Below, piece by piece: positions 1 to 7,700 of a stretch of DNA of 64,000 nt (its first letter is position 1; the number at the start of each line of letters is the position of its first letter). The notes below the pieces were generated by a model. The model made no database searches, had not been told where the DNA came from, and worked only from the letters and a program-made list of their open reading frames with translations. This DNA comes from Bacteroidota bacterium (GTDB taxonomy: Bacteria > Bacteroidota > Bacteroidia > Chitinophagales > Chitinophagaceae), in the NCBI GenBank assembly GCA_023437225.1, contig JAEZGS010000001.1, positions 186,001-250,000 of the forward strand, read 5' to 3'. The position numbers were made by a program, and so were the translations under genes.

Positions 1-224
1 AGGCAAATCTCAACAAAGTTTCTCCGGCAATTTCGGGCAACTCAGGAGTATTCGTGATACGTGTTGATGGAACCAGCGCATTACCCAACCAGGGCTTCAA
101 CCCTGTGCAACAGCAATCTGCAATGCAACAGTATATGCAGCGCGCATTTTCTGATCCACGTCTGATACTTGAAATTTTGAAAAAGGATGTGAAGATCAAA
201 GACGAGCGGCACAAGTTCTTTTAG
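1..224 (+). CDS. Periplasmic peptidyl-prolyl isomerase (SurA/PpiD type), C-terminal end only
   Basis: Only the last 73 codons are in the window, read from base 3 to a TAG at 222-224. The visible tail has a hydrophobic beta segment (SGVFVIRVDG), a Q-rich stretch and a charged end (KIKDERHKFF). In Bacteroidota, SurA-N/PpiD-type folding catalysts of the inner membrane end in a very similar way (a VKD-R-KFY-like tail), which is the basis for the call. There is no catalytic part to check, so the assignment is tentative. A strong terminator follows directly, so this is the last gene of its transcript. Confidence 0.5.
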   Translation, partial: ANLNKVSPAISGNSGVFVIRVDGTSALPNQGFNPVQQQSAMQQYMQRAFSDPRLILEILKKDVKIKDERHKFF

Positions 225-243
225 TAAGATGTGATATTAATGG

Positions 244-275
244 AAAGCGGCCGGGACTCTGGCCGCTTTTTTTTA
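244..275 (+). terminator. Rho-independent terminator after the isomerase gene
   Basis: Stem AGCGGCC (246-252) pairs perfectly with GGCCGCT (261-267), closes an 8-nt loop and is followed by eight T. It lies 20 bp after the stop codon of the upstream gene. Confidence 0.9.
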
Positions 276-303
276 TACTATTTTCAGAATATAATTTAGA
301 GAC

Positions 304-813
304 ATGAATGATCCCATAATTAATAAAGTTGCAAACAGTGCATTGACCACCCTGGACCTCGAAGAGTATTACCCGAGCCAGGACATCGTTGTGTTCGATC
401 TGAAGGATCATCTTTACATGGAATTGATACTAAAAGAAAAAGAATTTCGAAATGCATTGGCATCGTTTGACTGGTCGCAGTTTACCGGAAAGATCGTAGC
501 TGTCCATTGTTCAACAGACGCAATAGTTCCCGTATGGGCATACATGTTGGTGGCTTCTTACCTTCAACCTTATGCATCGGACATCTATTTTGGCGATGCA
601 ACAATGGCCTTGCAAAATGCCGTGCGGTCCAACCTTCATAAGATCGATGTATCGGCATTTGCCGATCAACGAATTGTTGTTAAAGGATGTGGAGATAAAG
701 ACATCGGACCCTTTGCATATCTTGAAATTACGAAGCGGCTCAGACCGGTGGTGAAAAGCATTATGTATGGCGAGCCATGCAGCACAGTTCCTATTTATAA
801 AAAGAAAATCTAA
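304..813 (+). CDS. DUF2480 family protein
   Basis: This 169-residue soluble protein has no signal peptide or membrane segment. The C-terminal motif, with VKGCGDKDIGPFAYLEIT around residues 121-138 and GEPCSTVPIYKKK at the end, is characteristic of DUF2480, a family of unknown function found almost only in Bacteroidota. Two conserved cysteines (in KGCGDK and EPCSTV) could bind a metal; this is inference. The ATG at 304 is the first in frame and gives the usual family length. The GNAT gene starts 5 bp after its stop, so the two are probably co-transcribed. Confidence 0.85.
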   Translation: MNDPIINKVANSALTTLDLEEYYPSQDIVVFDLKDHLYMELILKEKEFRNALASFDWSQFTGKIVAVHCSTDAIVPVWAYMLVASYLQPYASDIYFGDATMALQNAVRSNLHKIDVSAFADQRIVVKGCGDKDIGPFAYLEITKRLRPVVKSIMYGEPCSTVPIYKKKI

Positions 814-817
814 CCCG

Positions 818-1264
818 ATGATTACAATCCGTCATGCAGTTGAAACCGACATCGAGCAAATTACTGATCTGTTCGATCTATATAGGGTTTTTTACAGACA
901 ACAATCCGATCGTAATGCAGCAAAGTTGTTCCTACAGGAGCGAATGAAGAATAAAGAGTCAGAGATCATTGTTGCCGAGGAAGAAGGCAAACTTCTCGGA
1001 TTCACACAGCTTTACCCTCAATTTTCTTCCACCCGAATGAAGAGGCTATGGATTCTGAATGACCTGTTTGTTCTTGAAATTTTTCGCGGTCTCGGTGTTG
1101 GAAAAGCACTGATAAAAGCTGCGCAACAATTCGCGCGCGAAACGGGCTCCGCAGGTTTGTTACTTGAAACGGAGAAGACAAATGTCGTGGGCAATAAGTT
1201 ATACCCGGGTTGCGGATTTACCGCATATGGCGATTCTAATTTTTATTGGTGGGAAAAAGCGTAA
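818..1264 (+). CDS. GNAT family N-acetyltransferase
   Basis: This 148-residue protein is an acetyl-CoA dependent acyltransferase of the Gcn5 superfamily. The acetyl-CoA pyrophosphate loop is seen as RGLGVGKALIKAA near residues 91-103, preceded by the beta-4 strand LNDLFVLEIFR and followed by a GFTAYGDSNFYWW end. The reading frame is open further upstream, but that part overlaps the DUF2480 gene. The ATG at 818 starts the typical MITIRHAVETDIEQI beta-1/alpha-1 of the fold. The substrate cannot be deduced. It converges on nhaA with a gap of only 9 bp. Confidence 0.85.
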   Translation: MITIRHAVETDIEQITDLFDLYRVFYRQQSDRNAAKLFLQERMKNKESEIIVAEEEGKLLGFTQLYPQFSSTRMKRLWILNDLFVLEIFRGLGVGKALIKAAQQFARETGSAGLLLETEKTNVVGNKLYPGCGFTAYGDSNFYWWEKA

Positions 1265-1273
1265 CAGCAATAT

Positions 1274-2473
1274 TTATTCGCTTTCAACAATTGGCCTTTC
1301 ACTGGTCTCCGGCGGAAGAACAGTTTTTAGATAGAAGAAACCCAACAAACCCGCAATTGTTGATGCAATCAGGATTGCCATCTTTGACGACATAACAATG
1401 GCTGGATCATTAAATGCAAGATTTGCAATGAACACTGACATGGTAAAGCCAATCCCCGCCAGTAGTCCGGCTCCAAGAATGATCTTGAAATTTATATCGC
1501 CAGGTAAGGAGGCGAGTTTCATTTTCACCAGTGCGTAACAGGCTGCTATTATTCCAATGGGTTTGCCGAGTATCAAACCTGCTAATATACCCAGGCTGTT
1601 ATTTGAAAGCAAAGGACGAAATGCGTCGATAGAAATTGGCAGCCCTGTATTGGCAATTGCAAAAATTGGAAGCACGCCATACGAAACCGGTTGGTGCAAT
1701 CTATGCTGCAGCCAATAGGATGGGTTACTGTCATCATCAACTCTCGTTGACGGAATTGCAAATGCAAGTAATACACCTGTAATGGTTGCGTGGACACCCG
1801 AACGTAACATGAAGTACCACATTACGATTCCCGGAATGATGTAAAACCAAAGGCTCAATACTCGGAGTGTACCCAGGATGAACAGTAGTCCAAAAATTCC
1901 CATAGCAACTCCAAAATGCAAAAAGGAAAAGTCTTCGGTATAAAATATAGCGATCACGGCAATTGCGCCAAGATCATCAATGATGGCAAGTGCAGTTAGA
2001 AAAATCTTTATTGATGCAGGAACGCGACTGCCTAACAAAGCAAGCACACCGAGTGAAAACGCAATATCAGTAGCCATTGGAATTCCAAACCCGGCCTGTG
2101 TTTCAGAGCCGGCGTTCAAGGCGAAGTGTAATCCTGCAGGAACAATCATTCCACCAATTGCAGCGGCAACAGGAAGTATTGCATTTTTAAATGAGGACAA
2201 TTCTCCCTGGTATAATTCGCGTTCGATCTCCAGTCCAACCATTAAAAAAAATACAGTCATCAATCCGTCGTTGATCCAGTGTTCATTCGATAACCGGAGA
2301 TCTATATTTGAAAAAGACAGATCTGTGTAGTGATGCAAAAAATTATTATAGGGTTCGGCCAATCCAATGTTTACGGCAATGAGCGTTAGTACCGTACAGA
2401 TGATCAATATAATTCCGCTTAGCTTACCGCTTTCGTAAAACTCTCTGAACAATCTTGTCAAAAGATATTTCAT
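1274..2473 (-). CDS. nhaA: Na+/H+ antiporter NhaA
   Basis: This 399-residue inner-membrane antiporter exports Na+ in exchange for periplasmic protons and so handles salt and alkaline stress. The family's ion-binding residues are visible: ATDIAFSLGV (equivalent of Asp133) and AIIDDLGAIAV (the double Asp of the transport site). There are about twelve hydrophobic segments and the helix-breaking regions. A TTG upstream would add 14 residues, but the ATG at 2473 gives MKYLLTRLF and fits the usual start of NhaA. It seems to be transcribed alone, since a terminator for the gene behind it lies just upstream. Confidence 0.95.
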   Translation of the reverse strand: MKYLLTRLFREFYESGKLSGIILIICTVLTLIAVNIGLAEPYNNFLHHYTDLSFSNIDLRLSNEHWINDGLMTVFFLMVGLEIERELYQGELSSFKNAILPVAAAIGGMIVPAGLHFALNAGSETQAGFGIPMATDIAFSLGVLALLGSRVPASIKIFLTALAIIDDLGAIAVIAIFYTEDFSFLHFGVAMGIFGLLFILGTLRVLSLWFYIIPGIVMWYFMLRSGVHATITGVLLAFAIPSTRVDDDSNPSYWLQHRLHQPVSYGVLPIFAIANTGLPISIDAFRPLLSNNSLGILAGLILGKPIGIIAACYALVKMKLASLPGDINFKIILGAGLLAGIGFTMSVFIANLAFNDPAIVMSSKMAILIASTIAGLLGFFYLKTVLPPETSERPIVESE

Positions 2474-2510
2474 CTGTGATCTTGAATGATTAATACGTCG
2501 AATGAAAATA

Positions 2511-2541
2511 GACAAAAATAAAAATCCCGCCGAAGCGGGAT
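2511..2541 (-). terminator. Rho-independent terminator, UUCG-type loop
   Basis: Read on the minus strand, ATCCCGC (2541-2535) and GCGGGAT (2530-2524) form a 7-bp stem around a TTCG tetraloop, followed by a T-rich run (TTTTTATTTTTG). It ends the transcript of the secreted protein gene at 2574-3140 and insulates nhaA. Confidence 0.9.
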
Positions 2542-2573
2542 CACAAATGTCAGAGAAAGATCGTTATCAGTCG

Positions 2574-3140
2574 TTACTGGATCGAACGCAGATCAAGATC
2601 TGGTCCTAAAGTATTTCCTTCAATCTTCAGGATAACAGGAAGTGTTGCGTCATTGAGCACCCACAAGCGAGTTGAACCATTCTGGCCCTGAAGCAACAAG
2701 GCATCAACAACTTTTCCATCAAGTTTTAAAAGTTGTTGCTCGTTTGCCTGTACCGGGGTGAAGGTTTGCATGTCGTATTCGATTTTTTTATCGTTCTGCA
2801 ATCCTTTCCACTGTGCACGCGACAGGAGTAATACTGTCTGATCATCGGCAAGCTCCGTTTCAACGCCTGCAGCTGGTTCGTCCCACCATCCGCGTGTGGC
2901 ATTGTCAATGGAATTCTTTTTAGTGATCCAGGTTCCGTTACCCAGCCCCTCTATCGACCAACCCATTTTGAGGTAATCTGTTCCGATGGAGTCATAAGAA
3001 ATTTCAAGAGGGATTTCCTGACCCTGAACGCTTGCAACATAAGTAAGACGCGATCCCTGTTTGATCTTTGGGGCATATTTCTCTTGTGCCTGTGCGATCA
3101 TCGCGGAAAATAAAACGACTAGTATCAATAACTGCTTCAT
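2574..3140 (-). CDS. Secreted protein of unknown function
   Basis: This 188-residue protein has a clear Sec signal peptide (MKQLLILVVLFSAMIAQAQ, likely cut after AQA-Q). The mature part is beta-rich with no membrane segment, suggesting a small periplasmic or outer-membrane associated beta-sandwich or lipocalin-like protein (for example the repeated strand pattern GSRLTYVASVQGQ and IPLEISYDS). I do not recognise a named family or catalytic motif. It is a single-gene transcript closed by the terminator at 2511-2541. Confidence 0.75.
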   Translation of the reverse strand: MKQLLILVVLFSAMIAQAQEKYAPKIKQGSRLTYVASVQGQEIPLEISYDSIGTDYLKMGWSIEGLGNGTWITKKNSIDNATRGWWDEPAAGVETELADDQTVLLLSRAQWKGLQNDKKIEYDMQTFTPVQANEQQLLKLDGKVVDALLLQGQNGSTRLWVLNDATLPVILKIEGNTLGPDLDLRSIQ

Positions 3141-3259
3141 GAATTAATTTTTTTGAAAGTAGCATAAAAGCATTCATCCTGCAACACCGTCCATCAATCT
3201 TTTGGGTTGGATTTGAATGCAAAAAATCTTATTTGATATCAAGTGGTGTGTTACCGGTA

Positions 3260-3273
3260 TGGCACAGTTTTTT
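3260..3273 (+). promoter_or_regulatory. Possible sigma-54-like -24 element upstream of the small membrane protein gene
   Basis: TGGCAC at 3260-3265 followed by AGTTTTTTTT resembles a sigma-54 -24/-12 promoter, but the -12 GC pair is missing (TT instead). It would start transcription about 13 bp before the ATG at 3298. Weak call. Confidence 0.3.
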
Positions 3274-3297
3274 TAAGTCTAGATAAAACGGTTAAAA

Positions 3298-3528
3298 ATG
3301 GAAAGGAAGTCAAAAATCCTCATTTGGATAAACAGGGTGTTTCTTATGATAGCCGCAGCCGTATCCTCTGCCGTTGCATGGGCACAGGAAAAACAGGTTG
3401 ACGTAAACATTAATACCAAATCCGATGACTGGTATGCCGCACCCTGGGTTTGGATCGTTGGGGCCGCAGTGTTTATTCTACTGTTGGTAGCTATACTTCG
3501 CGGTGGTAGTCGCAGGACAGACGTTTAG
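3298..3528 (+). CDS. Small membrane protein with signal peptide
   Basis: This 76-residue protein has an N-terminal hydrophobic signal (residues 9-30, ending AVAWAQ), a short soluble stretch (EKQVDVNINTKSDDWY), one C-terminal transmembrane helix (VWIVGAAVFILLLVAIL) and a basic tail. Small single-helix proteins of this layout are frequent in Bacteroidota; the function is unknown. It is followed by a bidirectional terminator, and a sigma-54-like element lies upstream. Confidence 0.7.
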   Translation: MERKSKILIWINRVFLMIAAAVSSAVAWAQEKQVDVNINTKSDDWYAAPWVWIVGAAVFILLLVAILRGGSRRTDV

Positions 3529-3552
3529 TTGCATTTATTCCACTATACATAT

Positions 3553-3600
3553 ACAAAAAAAATCGGTCAGTTCCAGGTATGGTCTGACCGTTTTTCTTTT
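3553..3600. terminator. Bidirectional rho-independent terminator
   Basis: CGGTCAG (3564-3570) pairs with CTGACCG (3584-3590). T-rich on the plus side (TTTTTCTTTTTT) and A-rich on the other (ACAAAAAAAA), so it can stop both the small membrane protein gene and the kdnB operon that converge here. Confidence 0.85.
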
Positions 3601-3618
3601 TTATATATCGTCTTATCA

Positions 3619-4692
3619 TCAAAGTCTTTCGTATAAAGCCCGGAGTTTTTCGCGAGTAATGATTTGCTCCCAATTTTTTCCAAGAGCATTTTCCCATAAA
3701 GGCTTCATCCCAAGTGACACATTGATCATTTTATCAAATTGTTCATCAGTGAGTCCTTTGGTAATGCCCTGGGGAATGTCGATGTTATTCTTTTCAACCA
3801 TATACCTGAATTCCTTTACCCCTTCCGGATAATACTCTTCAAGTTTGTCAAATACAATACAGTTTCCAACTCCATGTTTTGTTCCCAGAAGATACGAAAG
3901 GCCGTAGCTAACTGCATGTGCAACTCCTACCTGTGAATAGGCAATGCTCATTCCGCCGGCGTATGAAGCCATCATCAACTGATCGTCACTTTCATCATTC
4001 CATTGTTCTTTTTCAACGAAAACCTTCCGGCACAGCTCCAACGCTTTTTCGCCGTATGATTTGCTGAATTCATTTAAATATGTTCCTTCCAAACTTTCAA
4101 TACAGTGTATGTAACAGTCCATACCTGTGTAAAACCTTTGATTAGCCGGCGCATTGGTGGTCAACTCAGGGTCAAGTACGATTTGATCGAACGGAGTGAA
4201 GTCTGAGTTCATTCCGAGCTTGCGGGTAGGGCCTGTAAGAACCGTTGTACGCGAAACTTCCGCACCGGTGCCACTTAAGGTGGGTATGCCTGCCTTATAA
4301 ACACCCGGAACTTTCACAAGATCCCATCCCTGATAGTCTGCAGAAGAGCCGGGGTTTGTCATCATTAACGATACGGCTTTTGCAAGATCCATGGTAGAAC
4401 CGCCACCGATGCCGATGATTCCGCTCACGGTACCAAATTCCTCCTTCAGTGCTTGTGCGATAGAATCAACCTGCGTAGTTTTTGGTTCATAAGTAACATC
4501 GGCGAATATGAGTTTATCGTTTCCGCGTAGCGGGATACGGTTGGCAAGTGCTTTTCCCTCAAAGTAATGATCAAGAAGAAATACCATCGGAGCATTGTCT
4601 TTTCTCCGGGGCGCGAGTATCTCATCGAGCTGATTGAACGCTCCTCTTCCAAACACCACATAATCCACCATCTTAAAATTCCTGAACTGCAT
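3619..4692 (-). CDS. kdnB: 3-deoxy-alpha-D-manno-octulosonate 8-oxidase (KdnB-like iron-type alcohol dehydrogenase)
   Basis: This 357-residue group III (iron-type) alcohol dehydrogenase resembles KdnB of Shewanella, which oxidises C8 of Kdo before KdnA transaminates it to 8-amino-Kdo for lipopolysaccharide. Seen: the N-terminus MQFRNFKMVDYVVFGRG, typical of KdnB, the NAD-binding GIGGGSTMDLAKA, and metal ligands in GMDCYIHCIES, VAHAVSYG and GTKHGVGN. The GTG 45 bp upstream was rejected for the ATG at 4692. It is the last gene of the dnaN-kdsB-ROK-kdnB run, and kdsB nearby supports a role in Kdo chemistry. No kdnA-like PLP aminotransferase is present in the window. Confidence 0.8.
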   Translation of the reverse strand: MQFRNFKMVDYVVFGRGAFNQLDEILAPRRKDNAPMVFLLDHYFEGKALANRIPLRGNDKLIFADVTYEPKTTQVDSIAQALKEEFGTVSGIIGIGGGSTMDLAKAVSLMMTNPGSSADYQGWDLVKVPGVYKAGIPTLSGTGAEVSRTTVLTGPTRKLGMNSDFTPFDQIVLDPELTTNAPANQRFYTGMDCYIHCIESLEGTYLNEFSKSYGEKALELCRKVFVEKEQWNDESDDQLMMASYAGGMSIAYSQVGVAHAVSYGLSYLLGTKHGVGNCIVFDKLEEYYPEGVKEFRYMVEKNNIDIPQGITKGLTDEQFDKMINVSLGMKPLWENALGKNWEQIITREKLRALYERL

Positions 4693-4755
4693 AGGCAAAT
4701 ATTTTATTCGCCTGCAAAGTAAGCGCAAAGTTTGCACTTGGATCCATGAGAATGG

Positions 4756-5667
4756 TCACCCTGCTGTCAAAGCTGCGGCGCCGAACACACCGGCACTATC
4801 GCCAAGCGAGGGCTTGAGAATGCGCACGTCCACCCGGTTATTGAAGATGTATTTGCGGAGCGATTCGAGGCCATCTGTATAAAGTTGATCGACGTTTCCA
4901 ACACCTCCACCAATAACGATAACATCCGGATCCAGGATGTTAACCACAACTGATACTGCTTTCCCAAAGTATTCGCACAGACGTTCTATTGTTGAGATAG
5001 CATAGGAATCCCCTTCTGATTGAAGCCTCACAATTTCCCTCAGCGTCATCTGTTTTCCAGACACAGAATGATAGTATGTCTGCAAGGCAGGGCCAGAGAG
5101 GATTTTCTCTACACACCCTTGCTTACCGCAATAACAATCGCCGCCGGATTGGTCCAGAAAATTATGCCCCCATTCACCAGCAATGCCGTGAAGTCCATCC
5201 CATATTTTTCCATTGATCACCAGTCCGCCTCCAACACCCGTACCCATTATAATTCCAAACACCAACCGTGCGGAGGGCGCTTCTTTTTTTACTATTCCCC
5301 AATGAGTTTCAGCAAGTGCAAAGCAGTTGGCATCGTTGGCCAGAAACACTTCTGTGCCGAGTTTTTGTTCGAGATCTTTCTTCAATGGCATTCCGTTGAG
5401 TGCCGTTGAATTGCAGTTTTTCATGGTTTGCAACAGGGGATCAAGCACACCGGGCGTTCCGAAGCCGATAGAGCTGGGAGCTAAGCCGGATTCATGCTTC
5501 ATTGAGTCGACCAGTCTTACTATTTGCCCAACGATATGATCGTACCCTTTACTGGCCTCAGTATCTATACGCTTCCGAAGGATGGGCTTTGGATCATTTA
5601 GGGATGGAAGGATGACGCCTTCGATCTTTGTTCCGCCGAGGTCAATGCCCCAAAGTGGTGCAGCCAT
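4756..5667 (-). CDS. ROK family sugar kinase
   Basis: This 303-residue cytoplasmic sugar kinase is of the ROK (repressor-ORF-kinase) type without a DNA-binding domain. Seen: ATP phosphate-binding WGIDLGGTKIEG at residues 6-17, the catalytic Asp in FLANDANCFALAE, IMGTGVGGGLVING, and the ROK signature with zinc ligands (GEWGHN, then CYCGKQGCVE). Glucokinase, fructokinase and N-acetyl-mannosamine kinase share these features, so the substrate is open. Its place between kdsB and kdnB hints at cell-surface sugar metabolism. The gap to kdsB is 25 bp, so it is probably in the same operon. Confidence 0.85.
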   Translation of the reverse strand: MAAPLWGIDLGGTKIEGVILPSLNDPKPILRKRIDTEASKGYDHIVGQIVRLVDSMKHESGLAPSSIGFGTPGVLDPLLQTMKNCNSTALNGMPLKKDLEQKLGTEVFLANDANCFALAETHWGIVKKEAPSARLVFGIIMGTGVGGGLVINGKIWDGLHGIAGEWGHNFLDQSGGDCYCGKQGCVEKILSGPALQTYYHSVSGKQMTLREIVRLQSEGDSYAISTIERLCEYFGKAVSVVVNILDPDVIVIGGGVGNVDQLYTDGLESLRKYIFNNRVDVRILKPSLGDSAGVFGAAALTAG

Positions 5668-5692
5668 ATTTTAAGATTGAATGATAAAACTA

Positions 5693-6445
5693 TTACATCG
5701 GCTTATCATAATCCTCGCCCCATTCCATGCGTGCCGCCTTTTCCAGGTCTTCGGGTGTATCGATTTCAACACCCATATATTCTGTAAGCACCATTTTTAA
5801 TGGGATGCCGTACTCAAGGTAACGCAGGCATTCGATTTTTTCTGCGGCCTCCAAAGGGGTCATTGGCCATGCCGTGAAATTGAGCAGCGCCTGTTTGCGA
5901 AATGCATAGACGCCAATGTGCTCGTAGTAAGTTATAGGAAGTGATTTGTTTCTCGCATAAGGGATGGGACTGCGACTAAAGAACAACGAGTTCATGTTTC
6001 GATCCACAGCCACTTTCACATAATTGGGATCGGCAACCAGGGATTCGTCTTTAAGTTCCTGCATCAAAGAAGCCACCATGATATTGCTGCCGGATTCACC
6101 TTTAAATACGTTCAATAATCGTTCAAGAGGATCTTTCTTCACGAATGGTTCATCGCCCTGCACGTTCACTATGACATCAACATCAAGGTGTTCGGCTGCT
6201 TCGGCGATACGGTCGCTACCGCTCTCATGTTCTTTTCTGCTCATGATGGCACGTCCGCCATTGCTGGTGATCTCATCAAAGATTATGGAACTGTCCGTAA
6301 CAACAACTACTTCGTCAAAAAGTCCCGTTGCCACGGTATTGTCGTATGTATGACGGATCACCGATTTATTGCCAAGCGGCTGCATAAGTTTCGCCGGGAA
6401 GCGCGTTGCAGCATAACGAGCGGGGATCATTGCAATAATTCTCAT
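5693..6445 (-). CDS. kdsB: 3-deoxy-manno-octulosonate cytidylyltransferase (CMP-Kdo synthetase)
   Basis: This 250-residue enzyme activates Kdo (or 8-amino-Kdo) with CTP to CMP-Kdo for lipid A core assembly. Diagnostic motifs: the N-terminal nucleotide-binding IPARYAATRFPAKLMQPLGN, SGSDRIAEAAE, VNVQGDEPF with the metal-binding Asp, and the C-terminal MGVEIDTPEDLEKA. Full family length. The start codon lies 4 bp behind the dnaN stop, so the two are translated from one message. Confidence 0.95.
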   Translation of the reverse strand: MRIIAMIPARYAATRFPAKLMQPLGNKSVIRHTYDNTVATGLFDEVVVVTDSSIIFDEITSNGGRAIMSRKEHESGSDRIAEAAEHLDVDVIVNVQGDEPFVKKDPLERLLNVFKGESGSNIMVASLMQELKDESLVADPNYVKVAVDRNMNSLFFSRSPIPYARNKSLPITYYEHIGVYAFRKQALLNFTAWPMTPLEAAEKIECLRYLEYGIPLKMVLTEYMGVEIDTPEDLEKAARMEWGEDYDKPM

Positions 6446-6449
6446 CGTC

Positions 6450-7565
6450 TTAATTGTTCAACATCAACGGCATCACAAGCATCAGTAACTCTTCGCTCTC
6501 TCCATTTTCAGTTGGACGAAGTATGCCCGCTTTTGTGGAGGTTGAAAGTTCTACAGTCACGTCATCAGTTTCAGCAGCATTGAGCATTTCGATGAGGAAC
6601 TTGGCATTGAATGCGATCTGCAGATCTTCTCCTGTATACTGGCAATTCATTCTTTCATTTCCTTCAAAAGAAAAGTCTACATCCTGCGCAGCAAGTTTCA
6701 ATTCACTTCCTGAAATATTCAGAACCACCTGATTGGTGCTTTTATTACTAAAGATGCTCACTCGGCGTAGGGCACCCTGAAAATCGCCTTTATTTACAGT
6801 AAGTCGATAAGGATTATCAGCAGGGATGACCACTTTATAATCCGGAAAGCGCGCATCAATGAGGCGGCAGCTCATTTGCGTGGTCCCATGCTGAACAAAA
6901 AGATGGTTTGTATTGTAGCTGATCGTGAGCTCATCCTGGTTGTCGGGCAAAGCGGCCTTGAGAAGGTTCAACGGCTTTTTAGGAACGATCAGCGAGTCTG
7001 TACGAGGACAGTTTGCATCGGTTCTCTTATAGCGTACCAACCTGTGAGCATCCGTTGCCACAAATTGAATTCCGGTAGGCGACATTTCAAAGAACACACC
7101 GGTCATAGCGGGGCGCAGATCATCATTGCTTACGGCAAAGAGAGTTTTATTGATTGCTGTTACCAGTGCGGTTGATGGCATGGTAAAAGAAGAGGTGTCA
7201 TCAGCAACCGGCTCTTTCGGAAAGTTGTCGGGGTTTTCACCCATAACCTTATACTTACCATTATCGCTCGTTAATTCTACCGCGAAATTTTTATCAATGT
7301 TGAAGGTAAGAGGCTGATCGGGAATGTTCTTTAGTGAGTCGATCAGAATCTTTGCAGGAATGCACACCCGTCCTGCTTCTTTCGAGTCCACATCCATTTG
7401 AATTTTCATTACGGTTTCCAGGTCCGTTGCTACAACGGTCAGCTTGTTTTTATCCACTTCAAACAAAAAATCTTCGAGGATGGGCAACACTGTGTTCGCA
7501 TTGATAACACCGCTGATCTGTTGCAACTGTTTCAATAAGGACGTGGAAGAAACAATGAACTTCAT
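6450..7565 (-). CDS. dnaN: DNA polymerase III subunit beta (sliding clamp)
   Basis: This 371-residue protein forms the dimeric ring that tethers DNA polymerases to DNA. The three repeated clamp domains are visible: it starts with MKFIVSSTSLLKQLQQISG, has the middle-domain KTLFAVSNDDLRPAMTGVFF, and ends with LLMLVMPLMLNN, a typical C-terminal edge (family VMPM-L). It heads the operon with kdsB, the ROK kinase and kdnB. No dnaA, recF or gyrB is adjacent, so there is no origin-type cluster here. It is also the docking partner for the DnaE2/ImuB mutasome found further on. Confidence 0.97.
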   Translation of the reverse strand: MKFIVSSTSLLKQLQQISGVINANTVLPILEDFLFEVDKNKLTVVATDLETVMKIQMDVDSKEAGRVCIPAKILIDSLKNIPDQPLTFNIDKNFAVELTSDNGKYKVMGENPDNFPKEPVADDTSSFTMPSTALVTAINKTLFAVSNDDLRPAMTGVFFEMSPTGIQFVATDAHRLVRYKRTDANCPRTDSLIVPKKPLNLLKAALPDNQDELTISYNTNHLFVQHGTTQMSCRLIDARFPDYKVVIPADNPYRLTVNKGDFQGALRRVSIFSNKSTNQVVLNISGSELKLAAQDVDFSFEGNERMNCQYTGEDLQIAFNAKFLIEMLNAAETDDVTVELSTSTKAGILRPTENGESEELLMLVMPLMLNN

Positions 7566-7593
7566 ACCGATATGATTATTAAATGAATTTCAG

Positions 7594-7601
7594 CAAACCT
7601 A
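7594..7601 (-). promoter_or_regulatory. Candidate -7 element for the dnaN operon
   Basis: The minus strand reads TAGGTTTG, an exact match to the Bacteroidota -7 consensus TAnnTTTG, about 30 bp before the dnaN start codon. No clear TTG -33 element is seen at the usual distance. Confidence 0.4.
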
Positions 7602-7700
7602 TATAAATTTTGATGCATTTGGTGTTGTTTTTTAAAATTGTTGATAGCCCTGGGGCCGTTGATCTGGCCTTGGCCCAAAAATCGCTAACAATTCATCCAT

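Noticed and set aside
6450..7565. dnaN as a sign of the replication origin
   Set aside because: No dnaA, recF, gyrB, rpmH or DnaA-box cluster is adjacent; here dnaN belongs to an operon with kdsB.
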